Shown here one piece after another: positions 19,423 through 29,038 of a DNA stretch of 64,000 nt. The stretch is taken from contig JADFAE010000002.1 in NCBI GenBank assembly GCA_015665415.1, positions 1 through 64,000 of the forward strand. The letters run 5' to 3'. Both the position numbers and the translations under genes were made by a program. The notes below the pieces were generated by a model. The model was not told the DNA's origin. It ran no database searches and worked only from the letters and a program-made list of their open reading frames with translations. The DNA comes from Roseobacter sp. (GTDB lineage: Bacteria > Pseudomonadota > Alphaproteobacteria > Rhodobacterales > Rhodobacteraceae). The stretch's first letter is position 1; each line of letters begins with the position of its first letter.

Positions 19423-20754
19423 GTGTCACCCAAGACCTCACCCCCGGCACCGCCCACATCGCTGTTCCACCTCTACCGGGCCCTCACCACGCTGATCGCC
19501 CCCTTTGCCTATCGCAAAGTCGCCAAGAAGCTGGCGGCCCAGGGCCTCGGCAAGACCCGCCAGCGCGAGCGGCTGGGCCATGCCAGCGCAGCCCGTCCCG
19601 CTGTTGCACCCGGCGCACCACTGATCTGGTTCCATGGAGCTTCGGTTGGCGAAAGCCTGGCAGCCATCACTCTGATCAACCGGATCAGCACCAAAATCCC
19701 AAAGGCACAGTTTTTGCTGACCTCGGGCACCGCCACCTCGGCAGCCATGGCGGCCAAACGCCTGCCCGAGTGTGCCCAACATCAATTTGCGCCGCTGGAC
19801 AGCGCCGCAGCGGTGCGCCGGTTTCTGACCCATTGGCGCCCGGATGCAGGCATCTTTGTCGAAAGCGAGTTGTGGCCGATCACCCTTTCTACCGCCAAGG
19901 AAGCTGGCATCCCGCTGGCGCTGGTGAATGCCCGGCTCTCTGAGCGCTCGATCCGGCGCTGGCGCAAGAAACTGCCAACGGCGCAATTTGTCATCGGGCT
20001 GTTTGACCTGCTGCTGACCCAAAATAAACAGGTCGCGCATGATCTCATGTCGATTGGTGCGCCGCCAGAGCGGGTCTTTCCCAGTGGCAATCTCAAGGCA
20101 GGGGCCACGGCCCTGCCCCAGGACCAATCTCTGGTGGCAGAGATGCGCGCGGCCCTGGGCCAGCGCCCGCTGTGGATTGCCAGCTCCACCCATCAGGGCG
20201 AGGAAGAACAGGTCCTGGCCGCCCATCGCGAACTTTTGCAAAAACATCCAGATCTCTGCCTGCTGCTGGCACCGCGCCACCCCGAACGCGCGGGCGAGGT
20301 CACCGCCCTGATCCAGGCCGCAGGTCTCAGCTGCGCACAACGCAGCACCGGCGCGCCGATTTCGCCCGACACCCAGGTCTATCTGGCCGATACCCTGGGC
20401 GAGTTGGGCAGCTGGTACGCGCTGTCGCCAATCGTCTTTCTCGGCGGCTCTCTTTTGCCCATTGGCGGCCATAACCCCTTTGAGGTCGCCCAGGCAAAGG
20501 CGGCAGTCCTGACCGGCCCGCATTACAGCAATTTCACCGAAACCTTTCCGCCAATGATTGCCGCCGGTGGAGCCTTTGAGGTCAAGAATGCCGACACCCT
20601 GGCGGCGGCGGTGGATCTTTGGCTGCAGGACCCCGCCCAACTGCAGACCGCCCGCGAGGCCGCAGCGGGATATGTGCGTGCACAATCCGGCCAGTTGGAC
20701 CTCGTGGTCGAGCGACTGATTAGTGGCCTTTGCCTGAAAGCCCCCGATGCCTGA
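19423..20754 (+). CDS. waaA: 3-deoxy-D-manno-octulosonic acid (Kdo) transferase
   Basis: 443 residues from a GTG start at 19423. It transfers Kdo from CMP-Kdo onto lipid A at the inner membrane. A hydrophobic N-terminal anchor region (about 15-30) precedes the GT-B fold. Family signatures are IWFHGASVGESLAA (about 69-82), SELWP near 147, and VFLGGSLLPIGGHNPFE near 345. The last eight bases overlap the next glycosyltransferase gene, so LPS core steps are coupled. Confidence 0.94.
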   Translation: MSPKTSPPAPPTSLFHLYRALTTLIAPFAYRKVAKKLAAQGLGKTRQRERLGHASAARPAVAPGAPLIWFHGASVGESLAAITLINRISTKIPKAQFLLTSGTATSAAMAAKRLPECAQHQFAPLDSAAAVRRFLTHWRPDAGIFVESELWPITLSTAKEAGIPLALVNARLSERSIRRWRKKLPTAQFVIGLFDLLLTQNKQVAHDLMSIGAPPERVFPSGNLKAGATALPQDQSLVAEMRAALGQRPLWIASSTHQGEEEQVLAAHRELLQKHPDLCLLLAPRHPERAGEVTALIQAAGLSCAQRSTGAPISPDTQVYLADTLGELGSWYALSPIVFLGGSLLPIGGHNPFEVAQAKAAVLTGPHYSNFTETFPPMIAAGGAFEVKNADTLAAAVDLWLQDPAQLQTAREAAAGYVRAQSGQLDLVVERLISGLCLKAPDA

Positions 20755-21790
20755 ACTTTTTGTCACCAATTTCAACAGGAACTTTACCGGCGTTTCGGCG
20801 ACCGCGGCCAATGTTCTGCGACAGCAGGCAGGGCAACATGATCTGCGCTTGATCGGGCAACCCTTGCCCCAATGTCCCGCGCCCATCTCTATGGCTGAGG
20901 CCCGCCGTCTGACGCGCAGAAAACCTGATGCCCATCCCTTTGCCATATGGCATGTCCGCCGCAACACCGAAATGCGCGCCGCACTCTGGAGCCGGGATGT
21001 GCTGCGCCTGCCGCTGCGCATCGTCTTTACCTCTGCCGCACAGCGCCGCCATTCCGCCCTTCCTCGCTGGCTGATCTCACGCATGGATGCTGTGGTTGCC
21101 ACCACCGAAGAGGCCGCTGCCTTTGTACCGCATGTGCGCGCCGTGGTGCCCCATGGGGTTGATACCGACAGTTTCACCCCCGCTGAAAACCGCAGCTCCG
21201 CCTGGGAGGCCCTGGGCTTTGGCGGCAGTATTGGCATTGCCAGCATCGGCCGCATCCGCCCGGAGAAAGGCACCGATCTTTTTGTCGAAGCGATGCTGCG
21301 CTTGCTGCCGCAACTGCCCGGTGCCAGGGCCCTGGTCCTGGGACGGGCAGCGCGGGAACATCAGGGTTTTCTGAAGGGGCTGCAAGACCGCATCAAGGCC
21401 GCCGGACTGGCAGATCGCATCCTGTTTCCCGGCGAGATCCCGGCGGCAGATCTGCCCCGACTGATGCGCGCCTTGTCCCTGGTGGTGCAACTGCCCCGCT
21501 ACGAGGGCTACGGCATGGTCCCGCTTGAGGGCATGGCCAGCGCGGTGCCCTTTATCGGGGCCGAAACGGGCTATTACCGCGCATTCTCAGCGCAGGGCAC
21601 CACGGGGCACGTGGTGCCGCTGGGGGCCGCCGATGAGGCCGCCGAGGCCGCTCTAGCCCTCCTGAGCGACCCGGACCGGCACCAGACCATGTGCCAAAAG
21701 GCGCGGCAGGTGGCTGTAGAGAGCTTTAGTGCGACGCGCGAAGCGGATGGCATCGAAGCGGTCTACCAGGAGCTTTGGTCCAGGGGCTAG
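20747..21790 (+). CDS. GT4-type glycosyltransferase, probably LPS core
   Basis: 347 residues, GT-B fold of family GT4. ASIGRIRPEKGTDLFVEAM (near 166) is the donor-domain start. RYEGYGMVPLEGMASAVP (near 246) has the E-x7-E nucleotide-sugar motif. It resembles the LpcC-type core mannosyl/galactosyl transferases found beside waaA in rhizobia and roseobacters. The eight-base overlap with waaA supports an LPS inner-core role. The sugar is not determined. A strong terminator follows. Confidence 0.85.
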   Translation: MPELFVTNFNRNFTGVSATAANVLRQQAGQHDLRLIGQPLPQCPAPISMAEARRLTRRKPDAHPFAIWHVRRNTEMRAALWSRDVLRLPLRIVFTSAAQRRHSALPRWLISRMDAVVATTEEAAAFVPHVRAVVPHGVDTDSFTPAENRSSAWEALGFGGSIGIASIGRIRPEKGTDLFVEAMLRLLPQLPGARALVLGRAAREHQGFLKGLQDRIKAAGLADRILFPGEIPAADLPRLMRALSLVVQLPRYEGYGMVPLEGMASAVPFIGAETGYYRAFSAQGTTGHVVPLGAADEAAEAALALLSDPDRHQTMCQKARQVAVESFSATREADGIEAVYQELWSRG

Positions 21791-21812
21791 ATCTCTGCTC
21801 CCTTGCAACGAG

Positions 21813-21840
21813 AAAGGCCCGGCAACTGCCGGGCCTTTCC
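21813..21840. terminator. Bidirectional terminator between glycosyltransferase and M20 gene
   Basis: The perfect 11-base stem AAAGGCCCGGC / GCCGGGCCTTT (21813-21823, 21828-21838) has a four-base loop. A and T runs are on the correct sides for both strands. Confidence 0.9.
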
Positions 21841-21877
21841 TGCTTCTATCCAATTGGCTGTGCCAGATGCGGTGCTA

Positions 21878-23041
21878 TCAGGCCGCAGGCATCCGCTGCT
21901 CGACCACTTCCGCCCACCAGCTGCAACCAGCCGGAATGGCCTCGTCGTTGAAATTATACTCCGGGTGGTGCACCGAAGCACTGTCACCATTGCCCACCAG
22001 AATATAGGCGCCGGGGCGCTCTTCCAGCATGAAGGCAAAGTCTTCGCCGCCCATCACCAGCGGTGCCTCGTCACAACCGCCTGAGATATCGGTGGCCACC
22101 TTGGCGGCAAACTCGGTCTGCTCCTGATGGTTGGCCATGACCGGATAGCCCCGGTGATAGGTCACGTCCGCTGTACCGCCAAAGGTCGCCGAAATGCCTG
22201 CGCAGATGTCTTTGATGCGGGTCTCGGCCAGATCGCGGATCCCCTTGGACATGGTGCGCACCGTGCCTTTGATCTGCACCCGCTGGGGGATCACGTTGAA
22301 GGCCTTGGAGGAGGTCTCGAAGGAGGTCACCGAGACGACAACCTGTTCGACAGGATCGGCATTGCGCGACGCAATGGTCTGCAAGGCCAGCACCGCCTGC
22401 GCTGCCATCACCGTGGTATCCACGGTTTCCTGTGGCTTGGCGGCATGGCCGCCACGGCCCTCGAAGGTGATGTCGAACTGGTCAGTGGCCGCAAAGAAGG
22501 CCCCCGAGCGGATGGCAAAATCGCCAATGGGTCGGCCCGGCCAATTGTGCATGCCGTAGACTTCCTGAATGCCCCAACGGTCCATCATGCCGTCGTCGCA
22601 CATCTCTTTGCCGCCGCCGCCGCCTTCTTCGGCGGGTTGGAAAATCAACACCACGGTGCCATCAAAATTGCGGGTCTCCGCCAGGTATTTGGCCGCCCCC
22701 AGCAGCATCGCAGTGTGGCCGTCATGACCACAGGCATGCATGGCATTGGGCGTCTTGGAGGCATAGTCCAGCCCCGTCGCCTCGTGAATGGGCAGCGCAT
22801 CCATGTCAGCACGCAGTCCGATGACCTTGCCCGCTGTGTCGGATTTGCCCTTGATCACGCCAACAACACCGGTGCGGCCGATGCCGGTGGTGATCTCGTC
22901 GCAGCCAAACTCCTCGAGCTTTTGTGCAACCAAAGCGCTGGTGCGGTGGGTCTCAAACAGGATCTCGGGGTTTTCGTGGATATCACGGCGCCAGGCGGTG
23001 ATTTCTTTCTGCAACTCGGCAAAGCGGTTCTTGACCGGCAT
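21878..23041 (-). CDS. M20 family amidohydrolase, copy 1 of 3
   Basis: 387 residues, M20D-type metallo-amidohydrolase (hippurate hydrolase / aminoacylase / IAA-amino-acid hydrolase group). Metal ligands are in HACGHDGHTAM (near 100), the catalytic and metal Glu pair in QPAEEGGGGG, and His in GMHNWPGRP and VHHPEYNF. Conserved MGGEDFAFMLEERPGA is near 340. It should hydrolyse amide bonds of N-acyl amino acids or similar conjugates in the cytoplasm. It is last in a row of three paralogues, with AAGGAG before the ATG. Confidence 0.9.
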   Translation of the reverse strand: MPVKNRFAELQKEITAWRRDIHENPEILFETHRTSALVAQKLEEFGCDEITTGIGRTGVVGVIKGKSDTAGKVIGLRADMDALPIHEATGLDYASKTPNAMHACGHDGHTAMLLGAAKYLAETRNFDGTVVLIFQPAEEGGGGGKEMCDDGMMDRWGIQEVYGMHNWPGRPIGDFAIRSGAFFAATDQFDITFEGRGGHAAKPQETVDTTVMAAQAVLALQTIASRNADPVEQVVVSVTSFETSSKAFNVIPQRVQIKGTVRTMSKGIRDLAETRIKDICAGISATFGGTADVTYHRGYPVMANHQEQTEFAAKVATDISGGCDEAPLVMGGEDFAFMLEERPGAYILVGNGDSASVHHPEYNFNDEAIPAGCSWWAEVVEQRMPAA

Positions 23042-23137
23042 GGGATCTCTCCTTGTTTTATGTCTTTTCCGGTTTTTGGTCCGGCTGTCTTGAATGCGGG
23101 TTTGGCTACGGGCTATGCCAGAGGTCAGGCCACGGGC

Positions 23138-24307
23138 CTACTCGACGGGCATGCGCTGTTCGATCATCTCGGCAAACCAGCTGATACCCGAGGGGATGGC
23201 GGCGTCGTTGAAATCATATTCCGGGTGGTGCAGCCCCGCAGAAGGCCCGTTGCCAAGACGGATCATTGCTCCGGGGCGCTCTTCGAGCATGAAGGAGAAG
23301 TCCTCACCGCCCATGGCCAGCGCCACCTCCTGGCAGCCCCCAATCCCGGCGACGGTTTCGGCGGCCTGGCGGGCATGTTCCGTGGCCCCTGCATCATTGA
23401 CGGTGACCGGAACCCCGATGTGGAATTCCACCTCTGCGCTGCCGCCAAAGCTCTGGGTGACCCCGTCGGTAATGGCTTGCAGGCGCTCGGGGATCAAGGC
23501 ACGCACCTGTGGCGAATGGGTGCGGATGGTGCCACGAACCTCGGCACGATCAGGGATGACATTGAACGCCTTGGAGGAGGTCTCGGCGGAGGTCACGGTC
23601 AGAACCCCCTGCAAGACGGGATCCATATTGCGGGCCACCACGGTTTGCAGCGCGCAGATGATATGGGACATCATCACCGTGGTGTCGACAGTTTCCTGTG
23701 GTTTGGCCGCATGTCCGCCACGCCCCTGCAGATGCAGGGAAAATTCATCCACCGAGGCCAGAATTGGCCCAGGCCGGATGGCAAATTTCCCCAGCTCCAG
23801 CCCGGGTGAATTATGGATGGCATAGACTTCGTCGATGCCAAAGCGCTCCATCATGCCATCCTTGCACATGGCCTCGGCGCCATTGCCACCCTCTTCGGCT
23901 GGCTGAAAGATCAGCACGGCGGTGCCATCAAAATTGCGGGTCTCCGCCAGGTATTTCGCCGCTCCCAGCAGCATTGCCGTATGGCCGTCATGACCACAGG
24001 CATGCATGGCACCCTCGATCTTGGAGGCATGTGGCAGGCCGGTCTGCTCCTGCATCGGCAGGGCATCCATATCGGCGCGCAAACCGATGGCGCGCCCGCG
24101 GGTATCACTGCGCCCCCTGATCACCGCAACAACGCCCGTGCGGCCAATGCCGGTCACCACCTCATCACAGCCAAAACCCTGCAGCTTTTCGGCCACCAGC
24201 GCGGAGGTGCGATGAGTTTCGTAGAGAATCTCGGGGTTTTCGTGAATGTCGCGGCGCCAGGCAGCCACTTCGTCGTGCAGATCGGCAATTCGGTTTTTGA
24301 CTGGCAT
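23138..24307 (-). CDS. M20 family amidohydrolase, copy 2 of 3
   Basis: 389 residues with the same domain plan as its neighbours: HACGHDGHTAM, QPAEEGGNGAE, AIHNSPGLE, MGGEDFSFMLEERPGAM, LHHPEYDF. It differs in the dimerisation lid and substrate-facing loops, for example HNSPGLELG instead of HNWPGRPIG. Ligand residues are intact, so it should be active on a related but different N-acyl substrate. The gene is 96 bases upstream of copy 1 and 21 bases downstream of copy 3, all minus strand. Confidence 0.9.
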   Translation of the reverse strand: MPVKNRIADLHDEVAAWRRDIHENPEILYETHRTSALVAEKLQGFGCDEVVTGIGRTGVVAVIRGRSDTRGRAIGLRADMDALPMQEQTGLPHASKIEGAMHACGHDGHTAMLLGAAKYLAETRNFDGTAVLIFQPAEEGGNGAEAMCKDGMMERFGIDEVYAIHNSPGLELGKFAIRPGPILASVDEFSLHLQGRGGHAAKPQETVDTTVMMSHIICALQTVVARNMDPVLQGVLTVTSAETSSKAFNVIPDRAEVRGTIRTHSPQVRALIPERLQAITDGVTQSFGGSAEVEFHIGVPVTVNDAGATEHARQAAETVAGIGGCQEVALAMGGEDFSFMLEERPGAMIRLGNGPSAGLHHPEYDFNDAAIPSGISWFAEMIEQRMPVE

Positions 24308-24328
24308 CGCGCGCGTCCTTCTTGGTGC

Positions 24329-25495
24329 TTATTTTGCTGGCATTCGTCGTTCGACGAGTTCGGCAAACCAGCTGCAACCCAGCGGGATGGCTTCGTCGTC
24401 AAAGACATAGGCCGGGTGGTGACACATCGCGGTGTCGCCATTGCCCAGGAAAATATAGGCGCCGGGGCGTTCCTCGAGCATATATGAGAAATCCTCGGAG
24501 GGCATGATTGGCGGCGTGTCCTCATCGACATTGGCCCCGACAGCGCGCGCCGCCTCGATGGCATGCTGTGTCTCTGCATCGGTATTGCTGGTGACCGGAT
24601 AGCCCGGTGTCCAGATCACCTCTGCCGTTGCTCCAAATGCCTCAGCGGTGTTTTGCGCCACCCTGCGGACCCAGTCTTCGGCTGAGCTGCGATATTCGCG
24701 GTCCAACGTCCGCACCGTGCCCTGCAGCCTGGCGGTATGGGCGATGACATTGGAGGCGGTGCTGTCGGTTTCAAAGGTGCCAACGGTCAGAACCACCCGT
24801 TTCAGCGGATCAACGTTGCGCGACACGATGGAATGTAGCGATACCACGATCTGCGAGGCCACCAGCGTGGTGTCGATGGCATCATGCGGGGTTGCGGCAT
24901 GACCGCCAACACCGGTCACATTGATCTCGAATTCATCCGAAGAGGCCATCAGCGGGCCGGAGCGAATGGCAAATTCACCAACCGGCATGCCCGGCATGTT
25001 GTGCAGGCCATAAACCTCCTGAATGCCCCAGCGCTCCATCATGCCATCGTCGCACATCGCCTTGCCACCGGCACCGCCCTCTTCGGCGGGTTGAAAGATC
25101 AACACCACCTTGCCGTCGAAGTTGCGGGTCTCTGACAGGTATTTGGCAGCCCCCAGCAGAATCGCGGTATGGCCGTCATGGCCACAGGCATGCATCACTC
25201 CCGGTGTCTTTGAAGCATAGTCCACCCCAGAGGCCTCCAGGATGGGCAGCGCGTCCATATCGGCACGCAATCCGATGACACGCCCTGACGTATTAGTCTT
25301 GCCCTCAATCACCGCAACCACACCGGTCTTGCCCACGCCGGGAGTCACATCGGTCACGCCAAATCCGGCGAGCTGCTCTTGCACAAAGCCAGCCGTCTTG
25401 TGCACCTCATACATGAGCTCTGGGTTTTCATGCAGATGGTGCCGCCAAGCGGTGATTTCTTTCTGCAGTTCGGCAAAACGATTCTTGATTGGCAT
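24329..25495 (-). CDS. M20 family amidohydrolase, copy 3 of 3
   Basis: 388 residues from the ATG at 25495 (GAGGAG upstream); an extension to 25531 is less likely. It has the same metal motifs (HACGHDGHTAI, QPAEEGGAGG, LHNMPGMP, CHHPAYVF). The EDF motif is preceded by MPS rather than MGG, and the middle lid is the most diverged of the three, suggesting distinct specificity. It lies 61 bases downstream of the MarR gene and is the first of the amidohydrolase array. Confidence 0.9.
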   Translation of the reverse strand: MPIKNRFAELQKEITAWRHHLHENPELMYEVHKTAGFVQEQLAGFGVTDVTPGVGKTGVVAVIEGKTNTSGRVIGLRADMDALPILEASGVDYASKTPGVMHACGHDGHTAILLGAAKYLSETRNFDGKVVLIFQPAEEGGAGGKAMCDDGMMERWGIQEVYGLHNMPGMPVGEFAIRSGPLMASSDEFEINVTGVGGHAATPHDAIDTTLVASQIVVSLHSIVSRNVDPLKRVVLTVGTFETDSTASNVIAHTARLQGTVRTLDREYRSSAEDWVRRVAQNTAEAFGATAEVIWTPGYPVTSNTDAETQHAIEAARAVGANVDEDTPPIMPSEDFSYMLEERPGAYIFLGNGDTAMCHHPAYVFDDEAIPLGCSWFAELVERRMPAK

Positions 25496-25556
25496 GGCTG
25501 CAACTCCTCTCATTTGAGATGATTGGTACAAAAGTTAAATAGGTTTGTCTACGCCC

Positions 25557-26018
25557 TTAGACGTGGGGTTCTTCGCCCACCAGAAAGGCAACGAGGCTTT
25601 CCTGCAGCTGCGAGATCTCGGAAGCCGCCAACCCGCCAGTGATCTCCCCACGCACGTCAGCCAGGCGGGATTTGACCAGCTGGATATAGCTCAGCCCCGC
25701 ATCCGTAAGGTTGAGCCGAACTGTGCGCCGGTCCTCATCACAGCGTTCGCGCAACACCAGACCGTGTTCGACCAACTTGTCGACATAGCGTCCCAAGGTG
25801 GCGTCATTGATGGCCAGAATTGCGCCATATACGTTCTGCACCAATCCCGGCCTGCGATGCACCATGCCAAGCACGCTGAGGTGCCCCGCCGCAAGTCGGG
25901 CCTCTTTGCCGATTGCCTCGACATGCTGCGCCACCCTGCGACCGGCGATCTGCAACAGAACCGCAAAGTCGATATCCTTATAAATCCCCTTGCGGAGTTC
26001 ACTCTCACTCATTGACAT
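25557..26018 (-). CDS. MarR family transcriptional regulator
   Basis: 153 residues. Winged-helix DNA-binding core: LSVLGMVHRRPGLVQ, then the recognition helix region AILAINDATLGRYVDKLVEHGLVLRE and the wing DEDRRTVRLNLTDAGL. The DxR motif of MarR proteins is visible. It is preceded by AGAGGT and sits between the argE-like gene and the M20 array on the same strand. It probably senses an aromatic or acyl ligand and controls the surrounding transport and hydrolysis genes. The target site is not identified. Confidence 0.9.
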   Translation of the reverse strand: MSMSESELRKGIYKDIDFAVLLQIAGRRVAQHVEAIGKEARLAAGHLSVLGMVHRRPGLVQNVYGAILAINDATLGRYVDKLVEHGLVLRERCDEDRRTVRLNLTDAGLSYIQLVKSRLADVRGEITGGLAASEISQLQESLVAFLVGEEPHV

Positions 26019-26046
26019 AGTTACCTCTCACCGGAGTCTACTGATC

Positions 26047-27213
26047 CTAATCCGCCAGACGGTCAACCAGCCGAGTCATGAAGGCGTGGCCGGCATTGAA
26101 CTGCGCCACCGTAACAAATTCGTTGGGCTGATGCGCCTGGGCTATATCGCCGGGCCCGCAGATCACGGCCGAATAGCCCGCCGCCTGAAATTGCCCCGCC
26201 TCGGTGCCATAACTGACGACATGTGTCGCATTATCACCCGTAAGCGACCGAACCAGAGCCTCGGCCTCGCCCGCCTCTTCCGGCACCAGGGCCGGCACAT
26301 CAAAGGACTGGGTAATCTCAATGCGCGCATCGGGATGCACCGCCTGCATCTCTGCCTCGACCTCCTTGACCTTTGCCAGATAAGCCGCCTCCCAATCCGC
26401 CGCCTGCTCACCCGGAACCACCCGGAAATCCATCATGAATTCACAGTCCTTGGCGGTGATATTATGGGCAGTTCCGCCGGAGATCATGCCCACATGGCAG
26501 GTGGTGAAGGGCGGATTGAACAGTGCCTGGATCTCGCCCGGGGCCTTGGCCATATTTTCGATATTGCGCTGGTTTGCCCAGTCGATCAGGCGCGCGCCCT
26601 GCATGATGGCGCTGACACCGGTATGCATCAAGGAGCTGTGCACCTCGAATCCCACCATATGGGTGCGATAGCCAACACCGCCTTTGTGGCCGGTGACCGC
26701 CCCCATCATCGAAGGCTCGCCAATGATGGCTGCGGATCCCTTGGGCAGATGTTTTTGCATTTCCACAATCATCGGCGGCGCGCCGGTACAACCAATTTCC
26801 TCGTCAAAGCTGAGCGCCAGTTGCAAAGGCCGGGCAACGCCCCGGCGGTGGGCCTCGACCAAGGCCCAGATCGCCAAGGCATCAAAGCCTTTCATGTCGC
26901 AGGTACCGCGACCAAAATACTTGCCGTCGCGTTCCACCACGGTGAAAGGGTCGCTGTCCCAGGGCTGGCCATCCACCGGCACCACATCCGTATGGCCGGA
27001 CAAGACCACAGCACCTTCGACCATGGGGCCGACATGGGCAAAAACGGCGGCCTTGTGGGGCTGGTCCGGGTCGACCCAGCGGTGCGAGACAATTCCGTGG
27101 CTGTCCAGATAGGCTTGCACCCAATCCACCAATGGCAGGTTGGTGTCGCGGCTCACCGTTGGGAAAGCCACCAACCGCTCCATGATCTGGAGCGGGCTCA
27201 ATACTGGTGACAT
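26047..27213 (-). CDS. argE: ArgE-type acetylornithine deacetylase / M20A amidohydrolase
   Basis: 388 residues. Family features are VVLSGHTDVVPVDGQPW (near 70; first metal His and Asp), GRGTCDMKGFDA, SFDEEIGCTGAP (catalytic Glu) and IGEPSMM, and a C-terminal HAFMTRLV. It removes the acetyl group from N-acetylornithine or a related N-acyl amino acid. The gene begins only four bases after the ABC ATPase stop. Given the neighbouring three M20D amidohydrolases and peptide transporter, it may serve catabolism rather than arginine synthesis, so the symbol is by similarity only. Confidence 0.8.
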   Translation of the reverse strand: MSPVLSPLQIMERLVAFPTVSRDTNLPLVDWVQAYLDSHGIVSHRWVDPDQPHKAAVFAHVGPMVEGAVVLSGHTDVVPVDGQPWDSDPFTVVERDGKYFGRGTCDMKGFDALAIWALVEAHRRGVARPLQLALSFDEEIGCTGAPPMIVEMQKHLPKGSAAIIGEPSMMGAVTGHKGGVGYRTHMVGFEVHSSLMHTGVSAIMQGARLIDWANQRNIENMAKAPGEIQALFNPPFTTCHVGMISGGTAHNITAKDCEFMMDFRVVPGEQAADWEAAYLAKVKEVEAEMQAVHPDARIEITQSFDVPALVPEEAGEAEALVRSLTGDNATHVVSYGTEAGQFQAAGYSAVICGPGDIAQAHQPNEFVTVAQFNAGHAFMTRLVDRLAD

Positions 27214-27217
27214 GGGC

Positions 27218-29038
27218 CTAGTACCCGCTGTCGGTGGTCAGCACAAAGTGACCCGGCTCGACCTCCAGATACTGCGAAGGCTCTGGGCTGTAATCGAGAC
27301 CATGGATCGGCGATGGGATCGGTTTGAAGTTCAGGTCCTTTTCGCTTTTGCGGCGATGCGGGTCGGCAATGGGCACCGCCTTCATCAAGGCCTGGGTATA
27401 GGCGTGCTGCGGGTTCTCAAAGACACGGGCGCGCGGGCCCAGCTCGACGATTCGGCCCAGATACATCACCCCAACCTGATGGCTCACCCGTTCCACCACC
27501 GCCATGTCGTGGCTGATGAACAGGAAGGACAGACCCAGATCCGCCTGCAGTTCCATCATCAGGTTCAACACCTGCGCCTGCACCGAAACATCCAGCGCCG
27601 AAACCGCCTCATCTGCGACAATCAGTTTTGGGTTCAAGGCCAAGGCCCGGGCAATGGCGATGCGCTGGCGCTGGCCGCCCGACATCTCGTGGGGGTAGCG
27701 GCGCATAAAGCTGCGCGGCAGCTGTACCCGGTCAAACAGATTGGCAACCCGGTCCTGCAACTCAGACCCCGAAGCCAAGCCATAGTTGCGTAAAGGCTCT
27801 GCCACCTGATCCAGCAACTGCATCTGCGGATTGAGCGAGGCAAAGGGATCCTGGAAGATCATCTGCATATCCAGGCGCGCCTTGTGCAACTCGGCGTGAT
27901 TGAGGCCCAATACATCGCGGCCCTCAAACTCGACCTTGCCGGATTGCGGCTCGACCAGGCGCAGAATCGACCGGCCCGCGGTGGACTTGCCGCAGCCGGA
28001 TTCGCCCACCAGAGACAGGGTCTGGCCTTTGAACACCTTGAAGGAGACGTCCTCGACCGCATGCACATTGGCCACCGTTCGGCGCAGCATGCCGCCCTTG
28101 ACCGCAAATCGCGTGGTCAGGTTCTCGACATTCAACAGCACCTCGTCCGTGCCTTTGATCGGTTCAATTCTCTGGCCTTCGACCCCCATCAGCTTCATCG
28201 GCTCGGGATAGGCCTTACCCTGCATCTCGCCCAGCTTGGGCACAGCGGCCAGCAGCGCCTTGGTGTAGTCATGCTGCGGGTTTTCAAAGATCTCCTGGAC
28301 GGTGCCTTCTTCGACCTTGTTGCCGCGGAACATCACCACCACGCGGTCGGCCATCTGCGCCACCACGGCCATGTCATGGGTGATGAACATCACGGCGGTG
28401 CCGGTTTCGCGTTTCAACCGGTCCATCAGGGCGAGAATCTCAGCCTGAATAGTGACGTCCAACGCGGTGGTCGGCTCATCCGCAATCAACAGGCGCGGCT
28501 CGCAGGCCATGGCCATGGCGATCACCACCCGCTGACGCATCCCCCCTGACAGCTCGTGTGGGAATTGCTTTAGACGGCGCTCTGGTTCGGGAATGCGGAC
28601 CTGGCGCAGCAGCTCCAGCGCGCGGGCCTCGGCCTCCTCCTTGTTGAGATCCTTGTGCACCCGCAGCCCCTCGGTGAGCTGTCGACCAACGGTAAAGACC
28701 GGGTTCAGGGCCGTCATCGGCTCTTGGAAGATCATGCCGATCTCATTGCCGCGAATGTCTTTCATGGTCTCGCCGGGGGCCTGTGCCAGATCCATGTTGC
28801 CGCCGTCGCGACGATCAAACATCAACTCGCCCGCAGCGATCTCACCGCCGCCAAATTCGACCAGACGCATCAGCGACAAGGACGACACCGATTTACCAGA
28901 CCCGGATTCGCCCACCACGCAGACGGTCTCTCCGGGATGGACGTCAAAGGAGACGTTTTCTACGCCGACAACCGGACCGTCCTTGGTCTGAAATTCGACT
29001 CGCAAGCCTTTGATTTGCGCAATTGGTTGATCCAGCAC
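27218..29038 (-). CDS. Fused two-domain peptide ABC transporter ATPase (DppD-DppF type)
   Basis: 606 residues from a GTG at 29038, chosen because AAAGGGAG lies just upstream; ATG starts at 29080 or 29086 are alternatives. Two complete nucleotide-binding domains: [13 protein letters not shown] ... LSGGMRQRV ... [12 protein letters not shown], then [13 protein letters not shown] ... MSGGQRQRI ... [12 protein letters not shown]. The second Walker B has Glu-Ala where Glu-Pro is usual. Each half ends with an oligopeptide-type C-terminal segment. It powers import with the two permeases at 31242-33153. It heads a minus-strand run with argE, marR and the M20 genes. Confidence 0.92.
   Translation of the reverse strand: MLDQPIAQIKGLRVEFQTKDGPVVGVENVSFDVHPGETVCVVGESGSGKSVSSLSLMRLVEFGGGEIAAGELMFDRRDGGNMDLAQAPGETMKDIRGNEIGMIFQEPMTALNPVFTVGRQLTEGLRVHKDLNKEEAEARALELLRQVRIPEPERRLKQFPHELSGGMRQRVVIAMAMACEPRLLIADEPTTALDVTIQAEILALMDRLKRETGTAVMFITHDMAVVAQMADRVVVMFRGNKVEEGTVQEIFENPQHDYTKALLAAVPKLGEMQGKAYPEPMKLMGVEGQRIEPIKGTDEVLLNVENLTTRFAVKGGMLRRTVANVHAVEDVSFKVFKGQTLSLVGESGCGKSTAGRSILRLVEPQSGKVEFEGRDVLGLNHAELHKARLDMQMIFQDPFASLNPQMQLLDQVAEPLRNYGLASGSELQDRVANLFDRVQLPRSFMRRYPHEMSGGQRQRIAIARALALNPKLIVADEAVSALDVSVQAQVLNLMMELQADLGLSFLFISHDMAVVERVSHQVGVMYLGRIVELGPRARVFENPQHAYTQALMKAVPIADPHRRKSEKDLNFKPIPSPIHGLDYSPEPSQYLEVEPGHFVLTTDSGY

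Noticed and set aside
19438-21273. 611-codon minus-strand open frame opposite waaA and the glycosyltransferase gene
   Set aside because: It mirrors the codon pattern of two well-supported plus-strand genes in GC-rich DNA. The product is low in recognisable motifs and no ribosome site or homologous family is apparent.
22127-23809. 560-codon plus-strand frame across M20 copies 1 and 2
   Set aside because: Antisense shadow of two real M20 genes; it repeats itself because the genes are paralogous.
21878-25495. Tandem M20 array considered as assembly duplication
   Set aside because: The three copies differ throughout, with separate ribosome sites and different lid residues, so they are true paralogues and not a repeated read artefact.
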